Assembly (NCBI GenBank): GCA_009784115.1
Contig: WRCH01000009.1
Span: 1-49,107, forward strand
Length of the DNA stretch: 49,107 nt
Direction: 5' to 3'
Source: Chitinispirillia bacterium
GTDB lineage: Bacteria; Fibrobacterota; Chitinivibrionia; Chitinivibrionales; Chitinispirillaceae
Shown here: in pieces, positions 32,948 through 40,456 of the stretch
How the letters are laid out: the number at the start of each line of letters is the position of its first letter
Position numbering within the stretch: the first letter of the stretch is position 1
The notes under the pieces: model-generated
Database searches by the model: none
What the model was told of the DNA's origin: nothing
Seen by the model: only the letters and a program-made list of their open reading frames with translations
Program-made: the position numbers and the translations under genes

Positions 32948-34051
32948 TTATCGAACGCCCTTGCTTCTTTTCTTCTTTGTGAGCAAATTTCTAACCAAAT
33001 TTGCCCGCGAAATATCCAAATCCATCTCTACCTCTTCCAAACTGCGGTGAATATGCAGATGCGCGGGCATGCAAATCATAATCATCTTGTTTATCTCCTC
33101 CGCGTTTATCTCGCCGTAAATCCCGCATTCAGCTCCAAGCCTGAGCGCGCTTGTCAGATTGAGAAGTTCTGTAAACGACAATGTTCTCGCGTGAGTAAGA
33201 ATCCCAAGCGATCTGAAAACCTTGTCGCTGAGTTCAAGATGCGCGTCTCTTAAAAGCCGCTCCCGCGCTTTGCGCTCATGGGAGACCACCTCGCGTATAA
33301 CTTTTTCGGTAGACTCAATAAACTCCTCTTCGCGCGCCCCCATGGTGGCCTGATTGGAGAGCTGGAAAAAGTTGCCCGCAATCTCAGAATTCTCCCCAAA
33401 AAAACCGCGCGTAGAGACTCCCATCTGACTTGCGCCCTGCAGTACCGCGTCAACCGTCTTTGTAAGCACAAGTCCCGGCAGATGCAAAAGACAGGAGACA
33501 CGCAAACCCGTCCCGCAGTTTGTAGGACAGGAGGTGAGAAACCCTAAACGCCCGTCGTAAGCGTATTTTAGATATCTGCCGATATAATCATCCAAGCGGT
33601 CGATCTGATGAAAAATCTCAAACGTACGGAAACCTGAGTCCATCCCCTGTAACCGCAGATGATCCTCTTCATTTATCATAACACTAACGCGCCGCTGATT
33701 CTCGCTTGCGACTCCCCTCTCACCTTCCGCGTGCAAAAGGTCTACACTCACAAGCCGCTCTTCAATAAGAAACTGCTGTTCAAGCGCGCGCAAGCGGCCG
33801 AACTTGACAATTTCAAATTCTGAACCAAAAAGCCTTGGCGGCACCGAGGCCATTACCGCCGACACTTCGCCGAAAACTCTCTGCTTCTCCCGTGCGGGAG
33901 CAAAACGCGGAAACTTGCGCCCCTCAAGATTTCGCGCAAGACGTACCCGTGTAGAGATAACAACATCGCTGCTGGGACCGCCGCTATGAAACCATACCGG
34001 TAATTGACCGTAAAGATTTAACCCCCGGCCGCGCCGTTTTACACCGCTCAT
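32948..34051 (-). CDS. mcsB: Protein-arginine kinase McsB
   Basis: 367 aa with the ATP:guanido phosphotransferase fold: VISTRVRLARNLEGRKFPRF, MINEEDHLRLQGM, FLTSCPTNCGTGLRVSCLLH and a NQATMGAREEEFIES segment with acidic residues near the active site. It phosphorylates arginines on proteins to mark them for ClpCP. The C-terminal LDISRANLVRN resembles the RDxxRA-type phosphoarginine-binding allosteric patch. It overlaps the mcsA stop by 4 bp. Found mainly in Firmicutes; here in an LPS-bearing organism without adjacent ctsR. Confidence 0.94.
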   Translation of the reverse strand: MSGVKRRGRGLNLYGQLPVWFHSGGPSSDVVISTRVRLARNLEGRKFPRFAPAREKQRVFGEVSAVMASVPPRLFGSEFEIVKFGRLRALEQQFLIEERLVSVDLLHAEGERGVASENQRRVSVMINEEDHLRLQGMDSGFRTFEIFHQIDRLDDYIGRYLKYAYDGRLGFLTSCPTNCGTGLRVSCLLHLPGLVLTKTVDAVLQGASQMGVSTRGFFGENSEIAGNFFQLSNQATMGAREEEFIESTEKVIREVVSHERKARERLLRDAHLELSDKVFRSLGILTHARTLSFTELLNLTSALRLGAECGIYGEINAEEINKMIMICMPAHLHIHRSLEEVEMDLDISRANLVRNLLTKKKRSKGVR

Positions 34052-34524
34052 TTAACTTCCTGTTTTAGGTGGTATATCGCGTCTCTTAACTGCGCGGCCT
34101 CTTCGAACTGTTCATTTTTGACGGCAATATCAAGATCACTTTTTAACTGCTTAAGATTTTGGACGCCTCTGTTCTCCATCGCCTTAAACACCCCGTACTT
34201 TTTACCCTTATGCTTTGTGCTTCCGTGAACCTGCAGCATAATTTTTGTAATTGCCGCCTCAAAAGCGTTGTAGCACTCCGCACACCCAAGCCGGCCCACA
34301 GAGCGAAACATAGAGAGTTTGAGCGAACACTTGGGACACAGAACCTCTTCCTCAAGCTCCTCCAGGGTGACCTCTGTCTGCCCGTCGCCGTTCTCTCCAA
34401 GCGTAATTCCGCGCTTGGCGGCGCACTCTTCGCAGAGGTGAAAGGTCTGCGACTGATTCTGCATAATATGCGTGAGATGAACTATAGCCGGATTTACTCC
34501 GCAATCTTCGCACTTCTTATCCAT
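34048..34524 (-). CDS. mcsA: McsA-like zinc-finger/UVR activator of McsB
   Basis: 158 aa. Four CxxC pairs (KCEDCGVNPA, LCEECAAKRG, VLCPKCSLKL, LGCAECYNAF) would bind two zinc ions. The C-terminus is a UVR motif (LDIAVKNEQFEEAAQLRDAI) that contacts ClpC/McsB. McsA activates the kinase and helps dock substrates. Order mcsA-mcsB-clpC on the minus strand matches the known operon minus ctsR. Overlaps mcsB by 4 bp (ATGA). Confidence 0.92.
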   Translation of the reverse strand: MDKKCEDCGVNPAIVHLTHIMQNQSQTFHLCEECAAKRGITLGENGDGQTEVTLEELEEEVLCPKCSLKLSMFRSVGRLGCAECYNAFEAAITKIMLQVHGSTKHKGKKYGVFKAMENRGVQNLKQLKSDLDIAVKNEQFEEAAQLRDAIYHLKQEVK

Positions 34525-34791
34525 TTTTTACTAACCCTTTTATTTCAGCTTTTTATGGAAATTAAGCATAATATATAAAAATACTAAATGCGTAAGGTGT
34601 ATATAAAGTAATTATATGGAATTGCTAATTACGGATGTTTTTGGGGGATGCGGTGTGCTGGGTATATCAGGTTAAAAATGCTCATTGAATTCATCTATAG
34701 AGATATGATTCTTGTCCCATAGTGTAGACAATGTGTTAAGCCTTATAGTAAAATTTATAAAATCATTGTTTAATGACAGGGGGTTAAAGTA

Positions 34792-34932
34792 ATGGGTAAG
34801 AAAACATTAAGGCGTGAGTACAGCAAGGAGTTCAAGGCTGAAGCGGTTGCGCTTGTGCGTAAAGGGGAGAAGCCAACATATTTTCGTTTTTCATTTTTGC
34901 GAAATTGTATATTATACTGGTGTGCGGCATAA
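34792..34932 (+). pseudogene. N-terminal remnant of an IS3-family OrfA transposase
   Basis: ATG 34792 with GGGGG upstream gives MGKKTLRREYSKEFKAEAVA and LVRKGEKP, the start of the Tnp_8/IS911-type helix-turn-helix OrfA. After about 28 residues the sequence becomes unrelated, and the frame ends at a TAA formed by GGCATAA, the left arm of palindromic element copy 3. No OrfB or inverted repeats remain. Confidence 0.75.
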
Positions 34933-35017
34933 ATTGACACTGCGCCGCACGCAGCTGCACGTAGGGCCGTGAGGCTGCTTAGCGGCACAGTGTCAATTTA
35001 TGCCGTTAGTCAGTATA
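34913..35017. repeat. Dispersed palindromic element, copy 3 (best preserved)
   Basis: TATACTG, 5 nt, 81-bp palindrome 34925-35005 with perfect 18-bp arms (CGGCATAAATTGACACTG / CAGTGTCAATTTATGCCG, apart from the core), 5 nt, CAGTATA. The core is in reverse orientation relative to copies 1 and 2 and longer by about 9 bp. Lies between mcsA and the parC-like gene. Confidence 0.9.
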
Positions 35018-35083
35018 TAAAGCTATTGGCTTCCATAGACGGGATTAGACGTCAAAAAATAAAAATGTTTCGGAGATCTTTTA

Positions 35084-36973
35084 ATGGCTTTCGTAAATAA
35101 CATATACAACACTAATTTTCTTGAATACGCATCCTACGTAATAAAAGACCGGGCGATCCCGCACGTTGACGACGGTTTAAAACCGGTACAGCGGCGCATT
35201 TTGCACACGCTTTTTGAAGTGGATGACGGTAAATTCCACAAAGTCGCCAATGTTGTGGGTCAGTGCATGAAGTATCATCCGCATGGAGACGCCTCTATCG
35301 GGGATGCGCTTGTAACATTGTCTAATAAGAATCTGTTTATTGATCAGCAAGGTAACTTTGGCAATATTTTTACCGGTGACCCAGCCTCGGCTGTACGTTA
35401 CATTGAATGCCGTCTCTCTCCGCTTGCGAGAGAGGCTCTGTTCAATCCTGAGATCACTGAATTTGTTGACTCTTACGACGGCCGTAACCGTGAACCTGTC
35501 ACCCTGCCCTCAAAACTTCCGGTGCTGCTCGCTCTTGGCGCGGAGGGTATCGCGGTGGGTATGGCGACAAAAATTCTGCCCCATAACTTAATAGAACTTA
35601 TGGAAGCGCAGGTCGTTTTCTTAAGAGGAAATTCGTTTACGATTTATCCCGATTTTCCAACAGGCGGATTTGCGGATGTTTCAGAGTATGACGATGGCAA
35701 CGGTAAAGTGCTTTTAAGAGCAAAGCTTGACATAAGTGACCCCAAGCGTATTGTCATAAGGGAGCTGCCTTACGGTTCCACCACAGAATCTATTATTGAC
35801 TCTATCGAAGCCGCAACCCGTAAAGGTAAACTTAAAGTAGCGGGAATAAGCGATTTTACAGCCGAAAATGTAGAAATCGAGGTAAGGCTCGCGCGCGGGG
35901 TTCACACACAGGATACGGTAGACGCGCTATATGCGTTTACAGATTGTGAATCATCCGCATCAGTCAACCTTATGGTAATTAAGGATGAGAAGCCTGTTGT
36001 GATGACAGTGACGCAAGTCATTCAGCATAACTCCGAAAAACTTGTTGAGATACTGAAAGCGGAGCTTAAACTTGAAGAGCAAAAACTAAAAGATAGACTG
36101 CACGCAAAAACGCTTGAGCAGATTTTTATTGAAAATCGCGTCTATAAGAAAATCGAAGATGAGAAAACTTCCGACGGCGTAGTTAAAGCGGTGTTTGACG
36201 GACTCAAACCTTTTCAAAAACTGATTAAAAGAGAAGTTGTCAAAGATGACATTGACACACTGTTAAAAATTCCTATCAGACGCATCTCCCTTTACGACAT
36301 CAACCGCGCGAAAAAAGAGATGAAGGAGATTAACGACAGGCTCAAGGAGATAAAGCAGGCTCTTGGCGCAATTGTCGAATATACAATAGAGTTTTTGGAA
36401 AAAATCATCGAAAAATACCGTAATTTACACCCGCGGCGTACAGAGCTTATCTCATTTAAAAAGGTTGACGTGAGAGAAGCCGCGCAGCGTAATCTAAAAT
36501 TACGTTATGATAAAGATACCGGTTATCTCGGGCATGAGGTAAACGGCAATGTGCTTTTTGATGTCTCTCAATACGATAGGGTTCTTGTCATAAGAAAAGG
36601 CGGAGCTTACTCTGTAATAGATGTGCCTGAGAAGTTATTCGTTGACAAAGGGATGCTTTACTGCGGGTTTGTGGATAAAGATCTCATATTCAACGTAATT
36701 TACAGAGACGATAAAACAAAATTCCCCTATATAAAGCGGTTCAAGATTGAGCAGTTTATCCTGAATAAAGGCTATACCATTGTGCCTGATGACTGTACTT
36801 TACTGCGTCTCACCACAGACTCAGAGGCGGTGGTAACAATAGATTACAAACCTCAGCCGCGCCTAAAGAAACTTGAAGATAGTTTTTCTGTTAAAAACTA
36901 TCTTGTCAAAGGTGTAAAAGCGGGCGGGGTGAGACTTTCTAATAAAGAGATGAAATCGCTCAAGATGTCGTGA
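35084..36973 (+). CDS. parC: Topoisomerase IV subunit A (ParC)-type protein, short C-terminal domain
   Basis: 629 aa. Breakage-reunion domain: FLEYASYVIKDRAIPHVDDG, LKPVQRRILHTLFE, the quinolone-region YHPHGDASIGDALV, and the catalytic tyrosine in ASAVRYIECRLS. The tower and coiled coil follow (KKEMKEINDRLKEIKQALG). The C-terminal domain is short compared with E. coli ParC (752) or GyrA (875), and no GyrA-box was seen, hence ParC rather than GyrA. With ParE it would decatenate chromosomes; parE is not in the window. GGAG lies upstream of ATG. Confidence 0.85.
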   Translation: MAFVNNIYNTNFLEYASYVIKDRAIPHVDDGLKPVQRRILHTLFEVDDGKFHKVANVVGQCMKYHPHGDASIGDALVTLSNKNLFIDQQGNFGNIFTGDPASAVRYIECRLSPLAREALFNPEITEFVDSYDGRNREPVTLPSKLPVLLALGAEGIAVGMATKILPHNLIELMEAQVVFLRGNSFTIYPDFPTGGFADVSEYDDGNGKVLLRAKLDISDPKRIVIRELPYGSTTESIIDSIEAATRKGKLKVAGISDFTAENVEIEVRLARGVHTQDTVDALYAFTDCESSASVNLMVIKDEKPVVMTVTQVIQHNSEKLVEILKAELKLEEQKLKDRLHAKTLEQIFIENRVYKKIEDEKTSDGVVKAVFDGLKPFQKLIKREVVKDDIDTLLKIPIRRISLYDINRAKKEMKEINDRLKEIKQALGAIVEYTIEFLEKIIEKYRNLHPRRTELISFKKVDVREAAQRNLKLRYDKDTGYLGHEVNGNVLFDVSQYDRVLVIRKGGAYSVIDVPEKLFVDKGMLYCGFVDKDLIFNVIYRDDKTKFPYIKRFKIEQFILNKGYTIVPDDCTLLRLTTDSEAVVTIDYKPQPRLKKLEDSFSVKNYLVKGVKAGGVRLSNKEMKSLKMS

Positions 36974-36992
36974 CTTGTTTAAAAAACAAAAA

Positions 36993-37229
36993 TTACATCG
37001 CAAGTTTATCTTCGAGCGTGTTGCCTACTTTTTGCCAAAGCTCAGTGGTACGGATCGCCTCACCTTTTCTAAGGGCGAACCTTTCGCGGCAGCGCTCAAT
37101 CTCTTCATCTATCTGCTCTCTGCTTAAACTGTATTTTTCTTCAAAATAATCGTAGAGCTCCTCGCGGGATTCCCATTTGAAATCTGTTGTTCGATTTACA
37201 CGCAGTCTGTCCATTTTCTCTTCTGACAT
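36993..37229 (-). CDS. Small charged hypothetical protein
   Basis: 78 aa, highly charged and helical (YDYFEEKYSLSREQIDEEIE). No domain recognised and no membrane segment. The start at 37229 has a weak ribosome-binding site; a second ATG five codons on is preceded by AAGAG and may be used. Converges on the parC-like gene with 19 bp between the stops. It is downstream of ispE across palindromic element copy 4. Confidence 0.55.
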   Translation of the reverse strand: MSEEKMDRLRVNRTTDFKWESREELYDYFEEKYSLSREQIDEEIERCRERFALRKGEAIRTTELWQKVGNTLEDKLAM

Positions 37230-37271
37230 TTTTCTGAATCCTATCTTATATTTTATGATACTGATAAATTA

Positions 37272-37355
37272 TATACTGAACCACGTCATAAATTGACACC
37301 GCACCGCACGCAGGGCCGGCTCTGCTGCTTAGCGGTACAGTGTCAATTTATGACG
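37272..37355. repeat. Dispersed palindromic element, copy 4
   Basis: TATACTG, 5 nt, 72-bp palindrome 37284-37355 (CGTCATAAATTGACACCG / CAGTGTCAATTTATGACG). The G-to-T change in the left arm is matched by C-to-A in the right arm compared with copy 3. The right arm carries the ispE stop (TTA at 37348-37350). Core in reverse orientation. Confidence 0.88.
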
Positions 37356-38208
37356 ATAATAACGTTTCTGTTATTAACGTACGATAATCAAGAGAACTTG
37401 CAACCTTTTTAGCATGATCAGAATCTAACGCAATACCGTACATTGTTGACCCCGAACCGCTCATCCCCGCCGCAAGACAACCCGCTTTAAGCAAATCCGC
37501 GCGAATCTCTTCTAACTTTGGAAACCGCTTAAATACGGATATCTCAAAATCATTATGCACAAAGTGCGCCGTACCTTCAAAACTGCCCTGTTCAAGAGCG
37601 CTTTTGAGATGATCTGTTATTAAAATACTTTTTCCAACACCGCTGTAGTCAAGAGAAGCGTACGCATCTTTTGTACTCACTCCAAAATCGGGGAGTACCA
37701 ATACAAAACATATTTTTAAATTTGTGTTTATAGATTCAAGCACACCGGTAGTCTCGCTGTCAAACGCGGTTTTTCCGGTGAAGAAAAACGGCACATCCAT
37801 TCCAAGCTGCCGGCCAAGAGCGCAAAATTGCTCGTGTGTAAAATTGAGTTCCCAAAGCTCATCGAGGATGGTAAGCATAGCAGCAGCGTTTGCCGACCCG
37901 CCGGCCATACCTCCCATTACAGGGATCTTTTTTTCAATAATAATTTTAAGCGGCTGATCAATATCAAATTGCTTTCTGACAAGTTCACATGCCTTGAGAC
38001 ATATATTGCTATTGTCAAGAGGAACAAGAGGGTTATCGCACTCTATCAAGTCATGGCGGTAAGGCTCCGCGTGGAGCGTATCGGCCAAAGCTACCTGATG
38101 CTTGATAATCCCCAATTCATGATACCCTTGCATCGGTCCGTCTTCAAGACGGCGGACGATATCAAGGGCGAGAGTTAAGCGGGTGGGAGAGGTTTTTGTA
38201 ATCATCAT
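37348..38208 (-). CDS. ispE: 4-diphosphocytidyl-2-C-methyl-D-erythritol kinase (IspE)-like GHMP kinase
   Basis: 286 aa. GHMP-kinase features: phosphate loop KKIPVMGGMAGGSANAAAML, QLGMDVPFFFTG with D138 as the likely catalytic acid, and GMSGSGSTMYGI near the end. GYHELGIIKHQVALAD fits the IspE substrate region. It phosphorylates CDP-ME in the MEP isoprenoid pathway. The usual PAKINL/PAKLNL start is SPTRLTLAL, so the conserved Lys is Arg (R10). The start overlaps the Uma2 gene stop (4 bp), so the two are probably translationally coupled. Confidence 0.82.
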   Translation of the reverse strand: MMITKTSPTRLTLALDIVRRLEDGPMQGYHELGIIKHQVALADTLHAEPYRHDLIECDNPLVPLDNSNICLKACELVRKQFDIDQPLKIIIEKKIPVMGGMAGGSANAAAMLTILDELWELNFTHEQFCALGRQLGMDVPFFFTGKTAFDSETTGVLESINTNLKICFVLVLPDFGVSTKDAYASLDYSGVGKSILITDHLKSALEQGSFEGTAHFVHNDFEISVFKRFPKLEEIRADLLKAGCLAAGMSGSGSTMYGIALDSDHAKKVASSLDYRTLITETLLSS

Positions 38209-38768
38209 TCAGCCAAGAAAACATCCGCCGCAGTGATTTGACAATCGGGCAATACACTAACCTGTACGGTATCTGTATCACCATATGTTTTTCCGATATA
38301 ATCGCCGTTGTCAAGTATATTAACAGTTATTGTCCTTGAAGCCGGATCAACTATCCAATACTCCCGTACCCCTGCCGTTTTGTAAAGATTATATTTTGTC
38401 CAGCGGTCGTGGCGCGTAGTGGAGGGGGAGATAATTTCAATGATGAAATCGGGTGCACCTATGCCTCCTTTTTCATCTATTTTTGAATTATCACATATTA
38501 CCGCTAAATCAGGCTGAACAACAGTATCATCTCCGTCGTCAGCATTCAGGCGAACATCAAAGGGAGCGGGAAAAAGTCTGCAGGGTTTACCTTTTAGAAA
38601 CGTACCGAGTTGCAATATAAGTTCCGTAAGTATCCCCTGATGAAGCGGCGACGGCGCCGACTGCATTTCAAACGCTACTCCATTGATAAGCTCCCAGCGC
38701 TTGCCATCTTCCCATGTACAGTAATCAGCATAAGTGTAAAGTTCATCTTTTCTTTGCGGTAATGACAT
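38205..38768 (-). CDS. Uma2-family putative endonuclease
   Basis: ATG 38768 has AAGGAG 6 nt upstream, giving 187 aa (the track's 38843 adds an unsupported leader). Uma2 motifs: YTYADYCTWEDGKRWELING, VVQPDLAVICDNS and GAPDFIIEIISPSTTRHD with a following K, the PD-(D/E)XK nuclease-like core (D, E-x-I, K). Uma2 proteins are numerous in some bacteria, often linked to mobile DNA; their role is not established. Coupled to ispE by a 4-bp overlap. Confidence 0.88.
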   Translation of the reverse strand: MSLPQRKDELYTYADYCTWEDGKRWELINGVAFEMQSAPSPLHQGILTELILQLGTFLKGKPCRLFPAPFDVRLNADDGDDTVVQPDLAVICDNSKIDEKGGIGAPDFIIEIISPSTTRHDRWTKYNLYKTAGVREYWIVDPASRTITVNILDNGDYIGKTYGDTDTVQVSVLPDCQITAADVFLAE

Positions 38769-38897
38769 GGTTTTCTCCTTTTCGATAACGATCATACATA
38801 CATAAATATAATACATTGAAGCAACCAATAATCCAGCAATCACGGCATATTATTTGCACAAATAAATAATATAAAATGTTAAAGAGGAGCTGTAAAA

Positions 38898-39338
38898 ATG
38901 AATAAACAAGATTTTCTGACGATGACGCGTCATTTAGTTGATGAATCACACGCGGCGGTTCTCGCCTCTACAGACAAAGACGGGCACCCGCATATCCGCT
39001 GGGTGGTGCCGGGATTTTTGGGAAATCATGAAGGGGCGATTTACACAGTGAGTGTGGCGACTTATCCCAAAGTTGATCAGTTTCTTAATAATCCCAACGC
39101 GGAGATGATGCTGCAAACTCCGGGGTTAACAAAGATTGTAAACCTGCGCGGCATCATTAATGTTCTTGACAATCCAACAATCAAATCCGAAGTTTTGGAG
39201 TGTTTGGGTGAGCGGCTTCACGCTTTTTGGAGAACCACAAAGCCGGAGGGTGATCTTGTTGTTTTGGAATTTGTACTTAAGGAAGCAACTTACTATGTAC
39301 CAATGAACAATAACCGTCTTACGGTTTTTTTAGGATAA
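38898..39338 (+). CDS. Pyridoxamine 5'-phosphate oxidase-like flavin-binding protein
   Basis: 146 aa, GAGGAG upstream of ATG 38898. Split-barrel FMN-binding fold of the PNPOx/general stress protein 26 type: HAAVLASTDKDGHPHIRWVV, AIYTVSVATYPKVDQFLNNP and AEMMLQT. It is too short and lacks the PLP-binding C-terminus of true PdxH. Likely binds FMN or F420-like cofactor or haem; substrate unknown. 15 bp before pdhA, possibly co-transcribed. Confidence 0.82.
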   Translation: MNKQDFLTMTRHLVDESHAAVLASTDKDGHPHIRWVVPGFLGNHEGAIYTVSVATYPKVDQFLNNPNAEMMLQTPGLTKIVNLRGIINVLDNPTIKSEVLECLGERLHAFWRTTKPEGDLVVLEFVLKEATYYVPMNNNRLTVFLG

Positions 39339-39353
39339 TACAGGCAGGTAACA

Positions 39354-40370
39354 ATGAGCAATGAACAGCGCGCAGATTCCAAAGCAAATAATAATTCCGC
39401 AATGCAACGTGATCAATCAAAATCACTGCAACTCAGACTGCTTAAAAAAATGCTCCTTATCCGCCGCTTCGAAGAGGCAGCGGCGCGCATGTACGGTTTG
39501 CAGAAGATAGGTGGGTTCTGCCATCTTTACATAGGGCAGGAGGCGGCCGCTGTCGGCGTTATAGAAGCGCTTGATTTGAAGCGTGATTATGTGCTTACCG
39601 CCTATAGAGATCACGGAACCGCAATAGCGTGCGGAATGGAGAGCGGCCCTCTTATGGCAGAGCTTTACGGTAAGGAGAGCGGATGCTCTAAAGGCAAGGG
39701 CGGCTCTATGCACTTTTTTGATAAAAAGCGTCATTTTTTGGGAGGCAACGGAATTGTGGGCGCTCACATCCCCCTTGCCGGCGGAGTTGCAATGGCTGTG
39801 AAGTATAATAAAAGCGGCGGAGTGGTGATCTGTTTTTTTGGAGACGGCGCGATTCACCAAGGGTCTTTTCATGAGACTCTGAATATGGCCGCGATATGGA
39901 ATCTTCCTGTACTTTACATATGTGAAAATAATAGATACGGGATGGGAACGGATTTTCGCCGCGTAAGCAGTGTTACGGATTTTAAGGCTGTAGGGGGCGG
40001 ATACGGAATAGAGAGTAAAAGCGCAAACGGTATGGATGCTGCAGAGGTCTATAACACCACTTTGGAGATCACCGAAAAGATGCGCGCCAAGAATGCCCCC
40101 GCGTTTTTAGAACTGCAAACTTACCGTTACAAAGGACACTCGATGAGTGATCCGGGGCGTTACCGCAGCCGCGAAGAGCTTGATCACTATAAAGAGCAGG
40201 ATCCCATTACGCTTCTGCGCTTTACAATGGAGAAAAGCGGATTTGTTGACGAAGAGCAATTTAAAAAGATGGATTCAGAGGTTAAAAAAGAGGTAGAGAC
40301 AGCGATTAAATTTGCCGAAGAGAGCAGAGAGCCGCCTGTTAAAAGCTTATATGAGGATGTGCTGGCGTGA
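39354..40370 (+). CDS. pdhA: Pyruvate dehydrogenase E1 component, alpha subunit
   Basis: 338 aa. Thiamine diphosphate motif GDGAIHQGSFHETLNMAAIW...ENN (163-193), HLYIGQEAAAVG, YRDHGTAIACG and YRYKGHSMSDPGRYRS are all typical of E1-alpha. It decarboxylates pyruvate and passes the acetyl group to the E2 lipoyl arm. The N-terminal 25 residues are Asn/Gln-rich and low complexity. Followed by pdhB and pdhC. A branched-chain or acetoin substrate cannot be excluded. Confidence 0.93.
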   Translation: MSNEQRADSKANNNSAMQRDQSKSLQLRLLKKMLLIRRFEEAAARMYGLQKIGGFCHLYIGQEAAAVGVIEALDLKRDYVLTAYRDHGTAIACGMESGPLMAELYGKESGCSKGKGGSMHFFDKKRHFLGGNGIVGAHIPLAGGVAMAVKYNKSGGVVICFFGDGAIHQGSFHETLNMAAIWNLPVLYICENNRYGMGTDFRRVSSVTDFKAVGGGYGIESKSANGMDAAEVYNTTLEITEKMRAKNAPAFLELQTYRYKGHSMSDPGRYRSREELDHYKEQDPITLLRFTMEKSGFVDEEQFKKMDSEVKKEVETAIKFAEESREPPVKSLYEDVLA

Positions 40371-40456
40371 GATCTTGCGGGATATCGCGGTGGGTTTTAA
40401 CCTCTGGCTATGGGGGAGAGATAACGTTTGACAACAAGCAAGGATCATAATCCAAA

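Larger units (their letters stand above)
34525..35083. other. Intergenic region with IS remnant and palindrome
   Basis: About 560 bp between divergent mcsA and parC-like genes. It holds the mcsA promoter region, a 46-codon IS3-type OrfA remnant, and palindromic element copy 3. Nothing else recognised. Confidence 0.6.

Noticed and set aside
3454-37355. Palindromic copies as ordinary rho-independent terminators
   Set aside because: No T-tract follows the stems, and copy 3 lies between divergent genes where no terminator is needed.
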